DNA from: Paenibacillus sp. TCA20
GTDB lineage: Bacteria; Bacillota; Bacilli; Paenibacillales; Paenibacillaceae
DNA: 64,000 nt
Assembly: GCF_000732325.1 (NCBI RefSeq)
Contig: NZ_BBIW01000010.1
Location: 142,308 to 206,307 of the forward strand
Direction of reading: 5' to 3'
The translations under genes and the position numbers were made by a program. Position 1 is the first letter of the stretch. Every line of letters starts with the position of its first letter. Of the stretch, positions 1-10,000 are shown in pieces. Under the pieces are notes generated by a model. The model did no database searches and was not told the origin of the DNA. It saw only the letters and a list, made by a program, of their open reading frames with translations.

Positions 1-3000
1 TATGGATCAGGAGTCGTCCGGCTTAAAGCAAGCGTTTATGATAATGAAGCTGAAGCCACGATCCATATCGTAGGACAGACGCAACCCATCCTGCACTTTG
101 CAGAAACCAATATACTCATGGCGCCAGGAGAGCGAAAATCGATCTATCCCGCTATCGTAAATGATGATGGTCGCAGCCGGCCGATTGCGTGGGACATCCA
201 GCAAAACAGCTGCCTTAATATCGTAGATGAAGGCGCAAGTAAACTTGTGTTTGAAGCTATCACGAATGGCAGAGCCACAATCATCTGCAAAGCAGGGGAT
301 CTGAAGCAACAGATTTATGTCGATGTATCCGAGAACCGGATTCAAGCGTTCAGCACCGAGGCAGTAGATGGATCGATTTATATTCCGACAGAAGACTCTC
401 CAGAACAATGGACGGATGTAGAAAAAGATCCGAATTATATTGAGAGCCCAGGGATGCTGACGAGCATGTATACCCGGACAAGCGGAGAAGAAGATCCGAA
501 CTATGCTTTCCACTCAGGGATCGGGGATCAAGACGACCTGCTGGTGAAAAAGCCTCAGCTAGAAAACAGCGTCCAGCCATTCCAATATGCAGCACGTCTG
601 CGCGGGAAGAAACGCCATTCCATTATGATCTATCCAGAAATCGCATTCCAATACAGCGTTCAGTATAAAGGCGATCTCTACGTGACCTATAACGAGTCTC
701 CATTCAAGGTGAGCATTGATGCTTATCCAGCGAAGAAGTTCGAGTTTACGATCAAAGAAGACCGCAAGCTTGAAACAATCAAGGACTATGAGGTTGAAAT
801 GTCCGTGGAAGGGCAAGTTACGAAAAAGGATTTGGAGTACGCCGTCAACTGGAAAGCAAATGTGGAAGTGAATGATGAAGGTGACGTAAAAGGATTGTTC
901 GTTTCTGGAGGAGACAAAGGAGACTTCATCGGTAGCGGCACCGCGTTGTCTTGGCGACTCGGAAGCGGATACGTCTATGACACATACAACCTCAGCCGGT
1001 TCAGTGGCGTTGTGGCAAAGAAATACTATGACTACACTAGCTACGAAGCTGAGTTTGATTACAAGCCAATTGCGGGCGACTCATCAGGCATTGCAGACGA
1101 TGACCTTATCGGACTGATCTTCAAAGCAAGAGATAAGCGAAACTTCTACATGCTGCTGATTGAAAGCCATGAGCGTGCAAGAAACTCAAACCGTACAGGC
1201 GACAACTTGGAAGGGTTCAATATCTACACTGGGACACCGGAACAATGGAACGCGCGATCTGTAAGAGGAGCCAGCTATCAGACCGAATCAGAATGGCGGC
1301 TATATACGCAGAGCATGGGGTGGAAGACACAGCATAGACGCGTCTACAAAGTAACCGATGGAGTAATGAGTCGGGTTAATGTAAATGATCTAGGCGGCGG
1401 CAATGGATGGGATTTCAATGTCATGCAGAGCATGATGGTCCGCTCCATGGGTAAGAAGGTAGAGCTTCATGTCCGCCACAGCTTAAGCGGCAACTATGCA
1501 AAAATATTCGAGTTCAATACGGATTGGGAAGAGGGAAGCTTTGGGATGTGTAATATCTCTCAGGCTGTTCAGTTCCATGGGATTCGTGTGCGGGAATGGA
1601 ATCAGATCGAAGGGCGCATTCCGGAAACCGGCTATGACAAATATACGGGGATCGGAAGTAAAACGATCTCTTCTTCTGGTAGAGAATACGTGAAGACTCA
1701 AGTCGTATCTAAACTCAGCTCGCCATCACAGAAATATGAAGTCACAGAAGTAGCTGGCGAATTAACGGATAGCTCTGCTGGCAGTATCACGGCATCTGTC
1801 ACAGGAGCCATCGTGGTGAAGTCCAACAATCCGCCTAATGCAGGAGAGCCGATCACGCAGAAGTTTACGAAGAGTGGCCAGATTCGAATTACGCCCGACA
1901 ACATTGATTTGAATACGGCTGCCGAAGTCTATACGAATGCTCAAGAGTTCTTTAAAGCAGAGCTGTCTAAATTCAAGAGTGATCATCCGGAAATGTCTGC
2001 AAGCAGTGTCGTGCCGACCTTTACGCTAGTTAAGCCGGCTGTTGATGATGCGGAGAAAGACTTTACGCAAGAGCGCCTATTGATGTGGGAGACTGAACCC
2101 GAGATTGTAACAACCGAGATTGATTATGAGCATAATGTATTTGCTTATGAAGGATGGGTCGCAGGACGGCCTCTGACGGACTTTGTAGGCGGTAACTGGG
2201 CAACCTACACATTAACCTTCCATGATAACTCAGGGACCGTCAACGAGCAGTATGACGCTTGGAAGTGGCAGAACAGCGGAGCAGTCGACATTCATCATGA
2301 TCCGTCCGATGTGCTCATGCTCAAAACAACAGAGTGGTACAAGGGGATATTCCCTGCCGATATCCTGAATGAAGGAATCGTTAATAGTGAAGAAGACAGC
2401 TTCGTTGATATCCCGCCAAGCCATGAACATTACATCGAGCCGTATCTAAGCACACCGATGCCAGGCATCTATGACAACGTTCATTATCTTTTGTATAAGG
2501 AGCCTATCGGCAAGCAGACATTCACTTGGATGTATTGGGAAAGCCAGCCGGGAATCACAACCCGCAACAGCGGACTTCCTATTAATCAGTTGACCGGCAA
2601 ACCAATCATCAAGACAGATCGTCAGAATGATCGCGTTGTGGTGAAGTGTGATGAAGATCCAAGATACATCCCTTATACAACGGGGAAAGAAATTGGATAT
2701 GGAAAAGTTAATGGCAAGCGTCCATTCTTCGGAGACTCAGCTGGGCGAGCAAACATGATTGGGGTTCCAACAAACACAGTGTTCATCCCTGAGAATATGG
2801 TCAACATTACAGGGCCGTATATCGAAGTTAGCGACGATCGTGTGAGCTACAGCATCGATGCCGGAGGAAAGACGGTTACGTTCAGCTCTGATTTCAAAGA
2901 CGCTTACGTTTGGCATACCGATTGGTATACGGGCTGGCATGAAGATGAGAGAGGTTTCCATGCAGATCTGAATACGACAACAACCATAGGCGATCCAATC

Positions 3001-6000
3001 TCCATCAATCCGGAGGATCAGGAAGACTATGATGATAATGTCTCTATCGAAGGCGTTGAAGTCATCAGCAACAATCCGTTTGTTTCTGTCTGGCCAACTC
3101 AAGCAGAGGGAAGTTCTTCAGGACTCTTGGGAACGTACTATCGCTACCCACAAGAGATTGAGAACTTGCTTGAGAAGTTTGTTGTCGGCGGTAACTTCCA
3201 AATCAAAGAGCAGGTCTTTGTCATTGAAGAAGCGGTGGCTCCAGTAAATACGCCAGGATTACCTGCATCCGAAACGTTCATTCCCGGCAGTGCGCCGGTG
3301 AGAGGAACCATTCAAGGAGTTACGGAGTTCGAGGTAGCGACAGTATATGTTCCTGCAGGAAAGCCAATCCTTAAGATCGCATCGAACTTCATGATTGATA
3401 CTGGAAATAAGTATCCTGACCTGCTTGTGACTGCGCCGAACGGTGAACAGTTTGGTGTTAAATACATGAATGGGACTTGGTCTGCTTCAGGAACAACTGC
3501 ATCCGATTTCTTAAGCTGCAGACAGTACACGCACTCTGGAGATAGCGGGCATGCAGAAGTGATGACCTTCACGCTGCCGATTGAGGGGACATGGACCATT
3601 AGCGTATTCAACCAAGGGAATGCACAGACCGCTTACATGGTGACAACTAACATTGGTACCGATGTACGTAAGGTGCTGAGCCTGAGCTATGTACCAGACC
3701 CTGATTCTGTTTCGGTCAAAGTGAACGGCATTTCAATTACAGCTTTCGCTATGGATCGTAAGGATGTCATTATTACAGCGCCGATCGTGAACGAAGATGT
3801 CATTGAGGTAAATTACTCTGCAGGTGGAATCAAGATCAAAGAGCTGCCTATGCAAACAGACTTCCCGATGTATGATGTGCCGCCTTACAAGGTGCTGTCA
3901 GTCAGAAAGAATGATGTGGAGATTCCGGAGAGTACAACAAACGGATACTCCATTGATGGTCAGACCTTTAAGATCAGAGGAAGCTATGTAACGCCAGGCG
4001 TTATTCGAATCAGATACGGTGTTGGTGAGATTGATAACACATTTGATTTAGCCAATGATCCGCAGCTATCTCCGGAAGTTTATCTAAATGGAACGAAGCT
4101 GGATGAAACGAAATACAGCATCAGCGGTCGTGTTCTTACAGTGGATAAAGAATTGCTCATGCCTAAAGATTGGATTCACTTGCAGTCTTACAGAGTGGCC
4201 AAGCGTTTCGATCCTCAGAAAGAAAACTACTTGGGTGATGTGAAAATGTCCCGCGTCGATCCATTCATTAACTTTAATTGGGGAACGCAATCACCGTTCA
4301 CAGAGAGCCTGGAGCCTGCCGGCTTCCGCATGATGGCCGTCATTCCAGATCAGATTAAATTCAATCTGAATGTTGAGATGGAGATCAGTTATCCTTCATC
4401 TGAAGTCATCGACACCAGCAACTTCACAGGTGTATGGAGTAAGTTTGACGAGAACATCGGATCGAATGTAGGGGATTGGCATGGACCACCGGAAGCTGGA
4501 TACGACAAAGTAACAAACCTTGCTAACCAGAGCTACCGATCCGGATGGTATAACCCTGAGCATGCAGATATGACAGACTATGATTTTGAGTTCATGGTGC
4601 AGGAAATTGGCTCCGGGGATGACGATATGTATGGAGCTATTTTTAGGTTCAATCCATCCACTAAAAACTTCTACTCATTCGAGTGGGATGCCAATGGGAT
4701 GGACACGAAAGGGATGGCTGTTTATCGAAACATCTGTACGAACCCATCTCAATATGGAACTGCGCTTCTGTCATATAACAAAGTGAAGCTTGCTCACCTG
4801 CCAGAGCCTTGGGCGTATGGTACCGATCAAACGAATAAGATCAGAGTTCGAGTAGTAGGGCAGTCCATTCAAGTCTACACCAACGATGTACTGAAATTTG
4901 ATATCGTAGATAATTCACCAGACGCACTGATTTCAGGAGCGTGGGGTCCAGTGACAATGTCTCAACCGAGAACATACTTTTGGAATTTCAGCACCTCGAA
5001 AATTCTAAAGGAAACAATCCGGAAGCCGATGAGCGCAGAGAAGATGAAGTCACTAACGGACAGTATCCGAACCGAGGAAATGCTAGTTAGTGACCAGCGA
5101 ATGATTGATTTCTTTAGCAGCGAATTAAGCAGCTTCTTGAGCGCGCATGGATTCAATCGAAGTGATGTATCCCTACAGTACTTTATCAAAAACGATACAA
5201 GTGATTACAAGACGCACTTTACGACAAGCGGTATTGTTACATCTAGTGATGATGCCAAAGTATCGGCTACTGTGATTACACGTCCCGCGTCCACGCCGGA
5301 ACAACCTGCTTGGCTGGATTACCGTGAAGTCAACCGAGGGCACTTGCCACCAGACACATCGGTGGATGTTTACAGTCCTGATCAGCCAGAGCCTTACATC
5401 GATCCGATTCAGCCGGCCGATGAAGGGACACCAAATGATGGCTTTGCGATTAACTGGAAGGGCAGTATCTATGCACCAGTATCAGGAACCTACACCTTCT
5501 ACTCCACATCGGATGATGGCTTCCGACTCTGGATCGATAAGAAACTCATCATTGATAAGTGGGTTCTGCAATCTGCAACGACTCATGTCGGCAGTATTGA
5601 ATTGCAGGGAGGCAAATGGTACGACTTCAATGCTAACTACTTCGAGAACGAAGGCACAGCCAGCGTGAAGTTGGAGTGGTCACATCCGGCAACAGAGCGG
5701 GCAATGATCTCACCTGATTTCTTCACTCCTCGTTTAGGATATGCAGTGAATGCCAGAGTGAAAGAAGCAACACCGCTGCCGTGGAGCCCGATGATTCATA
5801 ATGGCTATTACTACTTCAAAGATAAGGAACATTACTTGTATGCGAAGAAGACGCGCCATGTGATGACACCGGTCGATCACCAGCTTCTCATTCAACCACG
5901 TCCGCAGCAAGGAGCGCCAATGATCGTGAGAGATAACGAAGGAAATATTCTTCGCAAGACGGCTTTCTATGAAGAAGTCTTTAATGAGAATGGCTTGCTC

Positions 6001-7047
6001 ATTGATATCCAGCAGACATTGACTTATAAAGAAGAGCTGATGGGCAATGGATACAGTAAGTACTATCTAACCTATAAGGGGATTGATCCGGATAGTCTTA
6101 TAATTAAATTGAATGGCATTACAATTTCAGCAGATAAATATGTATTTGATGCAGAGAAATCATCGATTCAGTTCATGAACAATGTAGGAAACCGTGATAT
6201 AATGAACTTCGAATATAGCTTGATGTACAGCTATTTTGTAGACTACAACCATGATCCGAATAATGATGTCGCCAAGATTGTTCTTCATCCGAACTATGAT
6301 CCAGACAAGATGAAAGATATGGAGATCATTTATGAAGGCGATGCGTTTAGTCCGTTCTATCGAGCAAAAGAAATCGCACTGAATCCGCTGCTCACTCATA
6401 ATCACAAGGGCTTCCTATACTTGACCAACAAGATATTGGATACACCAAAATCTGTGGATATCAATGTATCACCAAAGACACTGTCTTCCGATGGATTAGG
6501 AAAGGTTCTAGTGACAGGGAAGGTACTGGACAAATACAACAATCCTATTCAGAACAAGAATGTGGACGTATATCGTGATGGAGAATTAATCTACAGCGGT
6601 CCAACGAACCGTGCAGGAGAAGTCTACGTTTACGATAAGCCGGTGCCTAGAGCTGAAATGATCAGCGTATATCAGATTATTTGCGAAGACTTAAATAACC
6701 AAACACTTCTAAATTTCTATGTTCCTAATATGAAGGATCGCTACTTCCTTGAAGTGAAGACCAGTAAAGCAGCGATCCAAGCGGGGCAGGATGATAAGGC
6801 GACCATCTACATCACGCTTCGGAATGAGAACTGGGAGAACGTGGCTGGGGAGAGAATCAAGATCGTTTGTCGTAATACGAAAGGTGAAATCACTACTTCT
6901 GAAATGACGACAAATGTCTATGGCCAAGCAGAGTGGACAGTCTCCGCTTTGAATGAGCAACAAGGCAATATTACTGTAACAGCTTCTTACAGTATGGAAG
7001 GTGAAACAGCAAGCAACTTCATCTACCTGAAGGTAATAGGGGCGTAA
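1..7047 (+). CDS. Giant virion structural protein, 5' end outside window
   Basis: The frame is open from base 1, so the start lies upstream; 2348 codons are visible. I see an Ig-like (Big_2 type) stretch in the first 100 codons. Two concanavalin/LamG-like modules follow (about codons 300-533 and 1476-1667), the first ending in the motif GMCNISQ. A PA14-type carbohydrate-binding domain lies at about codons 1810-1900 (motifs GTYTFYSTSDDGFRLWID and ANYFENEG). Two invasin-like Ig domains occupy about codons 2150-2347. There is no signal peptide or membrane segment in the visible part. It heads a run of similarly modular proteins, so a tail-fibre, baseplate or side-adhesin role is inferred. The next protein carries a homologous LamG-like module. 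The family is not recognised by name; the structural assignment rests on domains and context. Confidence 0.8.
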   Translation, partial: YGSGVVRLKASVYDNEAEATIHIVGQTQPILHFAETNILMAPGERKSIYPAIVNDDGRSRPIAWDIQQNSCLNIVDEGASKLVFEAITNGRATIICKAGDLKQQIYVDVSENRIQAFSTEAVDGSIYIPTEDSPEQWTDVEKDPNYIESPGMLTSMYTRTSGEEDPNYAFHSGIGDQDDLLVKKPQLENSVQPFQYAARLRGKKRHSIMIYPEIAFQYSVQYKGDLYVTYNESPFKVSIDAYPAKKFEFTIKEDRKLETIKDYEVEMSVEGQVTKKDLEYAVNWKANVEVNDEGDVKGLFVSGGDKGDFIGSGTALSWRLGSGYVYDTYNLSRFSGVVAKKYYDYTSYEAEFDYKPIAGDSSGIADDDLIGLIFKARDKRNFYMLLIESHERARNSNRTGDNLEGFNIYTGTPEQWNARSVRGASYQTESEWRLYTQSMGWKTQHRRVYKVTDGVMSRVNVNDLGGGNGWDFNVMQSMMVRSMGKKVELHVRHSLSGNYAKIFEFNTDWEEGSFGMCNISQAVQFHGIRVREWNQIEGRIPETGYDKYTGIGSKTISSSGREYVKTQVVSKLSSPSQKYEVTEVAGELTDSSAGSITASVTGAIVVKSNNPPNAGEPITQKFTKSGQIRITPDNIDLNTAAEVYTNAQEFFKAELSKFKSDHPEMSASSVVPTFTLVKPAVDDAEKDFTQERLLMWETEPEIVTTEIDYEHNVFAYEGWVAGRPLTDFVGGNWATYTLTFHDNSGTVNEQYDAWKWQNSGAVDIHHDPSDVLMLKTTEWYKGIFPADILNEGIVNSEEDSFVDIPPSHEHYIEPYLSTPMPGIYDNVHYLLYKEPIGKQTFTWMYWESQPGITTRNSGLPINQLTGKPIIKTDRQNDRVVVKCDEDPRYIPYTTGKEIGYGKVNGKRPFFGDSAGRANMIGVPTNTVFIPENMVNITGPYIEVSDDRVSYSIDAGGKTVTFSSDFKDAYVWHTDWYTGWHEDERGFHADLNTTTTIGDPISINPEDQEDYDDNVSIEGVEVISNNPFVSVWPTQAEGSSSGLLGTYYRYPQEIENLLEKFVVGGNFQIKEQVFVIEEAVAPVNTPGLPASETFIPGSAPVRGTIQGVTEFEVATVYVPAGKPILKIASNFMIDTGNKYPDLLVTAPNGEQFGVKYMNGTWSASGTTASDFLSCRQYTHSGDSGHAEVMTFTLPIEGTWTISVFNQGNAQTAYMVTTNIGTDVRKVLSLSYVPDPDSVSVKVNGISITAFAMDRKDVIITAPIVNEDVIEVNYSAGGIKIKELPMQTDFPMYDVPPYKVLSVRKNDVEIPESTTNGYSIDGQTFKIRGSYVTPGVIRIRYGVGEIDNTFDLANDPQLSPEVYLNGTKLDETKYSISGRVLTVDKELLMPKDWIHLQSYRVAKRFDPQKENYLGDVKMSRVDPFINFNWGTQSPFTESLEPAGFRMMAVIPDQIKFNLNVEMEISYPSSEVIDTSNFTGVWSKFDENIGSNVGDWHGPPEAGYDKVTNLANQSYRSGWYNPEHADMTDYDFEFMVQEIGSGDDDMYGAIFRFNPSTKNFYSFEWDANGMDTKGMAVYRNICTNPSQYGTALLSYNKVKLAHLPEPWAYGTDQTNKIRVRVVGQSIQVYTNDVLKFDIVDNSPDALISGAWGPVTMSQPRTYFWNFSTSKILKETIRKPMSAEKMKSLTDSIRTEEMLVSDQRMIDFFSSELSSFLSAHGFNRSDVSLQYFIKNDTSDYKTHFTTSGIVTSSDDAKVSATVITRPASTPEQPAWLDYREVNRGHLPPDTSVDVYSPDQPEPYIDPIQPADEGTPNDGFAINWKGSIYAPVSGTYTFYSTSDDGFRLWIDKKLIIDKWVLQSATTHVGSIELQGGKWYDFNANYFENEGTASVKLEWSHPATERAMISPDFFTPRLGYAVNARVKEATPLPWSPMIHNGYYYFKDKEHYLYAKKTRHVMTPVDHQLLIQPRPQQGAPMIVRDNEGNILRKTAFYEEVFNENGLLIDIQQTLTYKEELMGNGYSKYYLTYKGIDPDSLIIKLNGITISADKYVFDAEKSSIQFMNNVGNRDIMNFEYSLMYSYFVDYNHDPNNDVAKIVLHPNYDPDKMKDMEIIYEGDAFSPFYRAKEIALNPLLTHNHKGFLYLTNKILDTPKSVDINVSPKTLSSDGLGKVLVTGKVLDKYNNPIQNKNVDVYRDGELIYSGPTNRAGEVYVYDKPVPRAEMISVYQIICEDLNNQTLLNFYVPNMKDRYFLEVKTSKAAIQAGQDDKATIYITLRNENWENVAGERIKIVCRNTKGEITTSEMTTNVYGQAEWTVSALNEQQGNITVTASYSMEGETASNFIYLKVIGA

Positions 7048-7065
7048 CAACCCCTATTGCTTTTT
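7035..7065 (+). terminator. Intrinsic terminator overlapping the stop of the first gene
   Basis: A perfect 8-bp stem AATAGGGG / CCCCTATT (7035-7042 and 7051-7058) encloses the TAA stop codon in its 8-nt loop and is followed by GCTTTTT. It may only attenuate transcription, because the next gene follows within 30 bases and no promoter is apparent between them. Confidence 0.65.
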
Positions 7066-7092
7066 ACATAGGTGAAAGAAGGGAGATTAAAA

Positions 7093-10000
7093 GTGATTAA
7101 AGACTTTTATCGCATCGCATGCATTATCTCAGTAAAGGATCAGAATGAACTTGATAAGGTATTTGTATATGACGATTACTTTACGATTAACGAAACCATG
7201 AATCAGGCTGCAATCGGACAGGCGCTTTGCGGTGGAATGAGCATGCAGGAAGTATTCCAGAATCAGATTGATGATTACATTCAGGAATATGGGATTCAAC
7301 CGAACAGAGTCACGGTCGTTGGCTATCAAACTAAATCAGGCCACAAGGATATTTCAGTCGTTTTCTATAAAGATGGAGTTGAACAGAAAGTTCAAACAGC
7401 TGACGGATCCATGAAAGCAGTAGCTTATTATCACAAGGATGAGCGATTAGACTACGGGCTTGAATTGTTTGAGTTTGATAAGGCGCTGCCTAACGGTAAG
7501 CTCTCTCTCAGAGTGGGTGAGCAGGTGCCAACTGGCGATGTGAATCTGGCTTATATCCATAGCCCGCGAATCAATGTAGAAGAGAACGTATCTTTGATTG
7601 ATACTTCTTCAGTCAATGAAAATGTAATCCCTATTGATCAGATTGAGTCCTTAGTTGTGCCGGATGCAAACGGTGTTCTCTCTTATGCTGATGTGGTTTC
7701 CGATGATCAGCCGATCATTATGCGTCCGCCATACAGCAGGTTTCCATCCAAGAATATCAACATCACTAGACGATTTACGCAGAACGAAACTGTAATATCC
7801 AATGCACTGTTCTATAAATTTGAACTAAAGTATCATTACGACAGTGATCCGGGAGAAGCAGGAAAGGTAATACGTTACACTGGCAGCCAAATTCAGCTAA
7901 CCGATGAGAACGGAAACCTGCTAGGACCTGAGTTTAAACGTCTGATCTATGCTCAAGCGACTGAACAGAATCCTAAGATCTATTGGGTGAAGATTTATAT
8001 TCAAAGCAATACAGATGAAGAGCAGACCTTTAAGGTTCGCTACAATCATGTCGAGACTCCTGCTCCAGATGAAGAATTAAAGAGTACCACAAAAACGGTG
8101 GAGCTTTATTCTAATCAAGGGAACGTTGGATTGATTGAGGGTGGTAAGCTGCGAGTGATCAATGGGATCGGCGCGTACGAGCAGGTAACAGCAGAAGACC
8201 TGCGGGCAGCCGAGGACATTCAAGAGGTGTATTCGATTGAGGAATATCCGGATAAGGATGGATATAAAATTACGGTACCGCAACGTTCTATGAATGACCC
8301 AAGAGCACGTAACGCATTCAACTATAAGCTGTCTGCCACCTATTTGGATGACAAGAACAACCAGCGCACATTAACCTTTGGATACGTAAGCGATTGGACA
8401 ATGAATGCAGACGCCCTCCTTGCTCATGAGAAGCTTGAGTTTACCGGAGAGTATAAAACCTTGGGCGTGAATATTGGCGGCGGATACGTAGACGCACGGA
8501 GCCTCATTCAATCGATTATGCCAGTAGACATGCCTTCTCTTCCGATGGATGCCATATTTAAAATTGAAGATGCCAGCGGGAACCTGCTCTATACAACTCA
8601 AACCGCTTCAGACAATGGATCAGTAGAAAGCATTGTAGCAGAAAGCGGAAGCTCACCGGCACAGGCAAAATCAAATACGACAACTGCTAAGTGGACGGGA
8701 GCCAGCGGAAGCAATGTGAAACTGAAGAATAACCCAATCGAACATCAGGTTACGGTCTATCCTGAACAGCAGAAGTCAGAAGTAGACTTCACATGGGAAG
8801 CCAGCGGATCAGGAGAGATCATTACTTCGCAAAGCTATCAAGGACGATGGAAGGTATGCCAAAACGTAACGATCGAAAAAGCCTTCACAGCAAAGCCGAT
8901 TGACGTATTTACAGGATGGGACTTTATCGGCTCCAATGAGACACGAGGCAAATGGGAATATAACAAAGCCAGAGATGTACTTCTGCTTACGGTAAATAAA
9001 ATCGAAGTCAGTGGCTACTACAATGGTGCCCACAAAGATAAAGAGAACTACATTTTCTCTGCATGTGTTACGGTAAACGACCACAACGATGATGACGTGA
9101 TCGGGATTCAGTTCCGAGTTAACAATGATAAAGAGTACTATTGCTTCCTATGGGAAAAAGATCAGCTCATGCGCGAGCCAGGAGCCAACGGTAACGGCGT
9201 AGGTCGCGTACTCGTGGATGAACGCGGCGTATCTGCGGTGCTCTACTACAAGAATCCAGACCCTAATAAATTTAACAGCGCCTATGAAGCTGAAACGAAT
9301 ATGACAAAGTACATGTCAGACTACGGATTTAAAAACCGTAAGAAGGGTATATTCAAAGCCAGCCCGACTACACTTCCGCCTTACTCTGATGCACTGCATC
9401 CGAACTGCCAGTACAAATCAGACCGGACGGGATCATCCTTTGAGAATATAACGAGCAACGTAAACTATAATGCGAAAGGATGGGTACCGGGGGAGACATA
9501 TAAGATTCGTGTCGTGGTTGCCGGTAGTAAGTTCCAGGTCTACATCGGTAACGATACTTCCGATGATGCATTAGGAACATTGGTTTGTGAAGCTGAGGAC
9601 AGCACCTACAGCAAAGGCTCTTACGGAATCTGTAATATCTCTCAAGAGAATGCGCTATGGTCTAAACTGAAATTCACAGAACTGGATGTTCACGAACTCT
9701 GCACAGACTGGGAGAACGTGACGCTAACTAGTAACGATTGGGTTAAAGTGTCCGACAAGAAGCCGGCCGACATTTTAACCCCACTCATTGAACAATACAT
9801 GAAAGACACCTATGGTAATGACATGCCTTATACTGTTACGACTCCAAGTGTTGTCGGTGATCCGGCAGACCTTAGAGCAGAGGTTCGAAACGATGGCTAC
9901 ATTTGGGCAGTGACGAACAGCAGCCAGGCAGGAGGGACGTTAAGTACTCCTTGGCTAACCAGTGATAATCGCAAGAATATTACCGGCACAGGCAAGGCGG

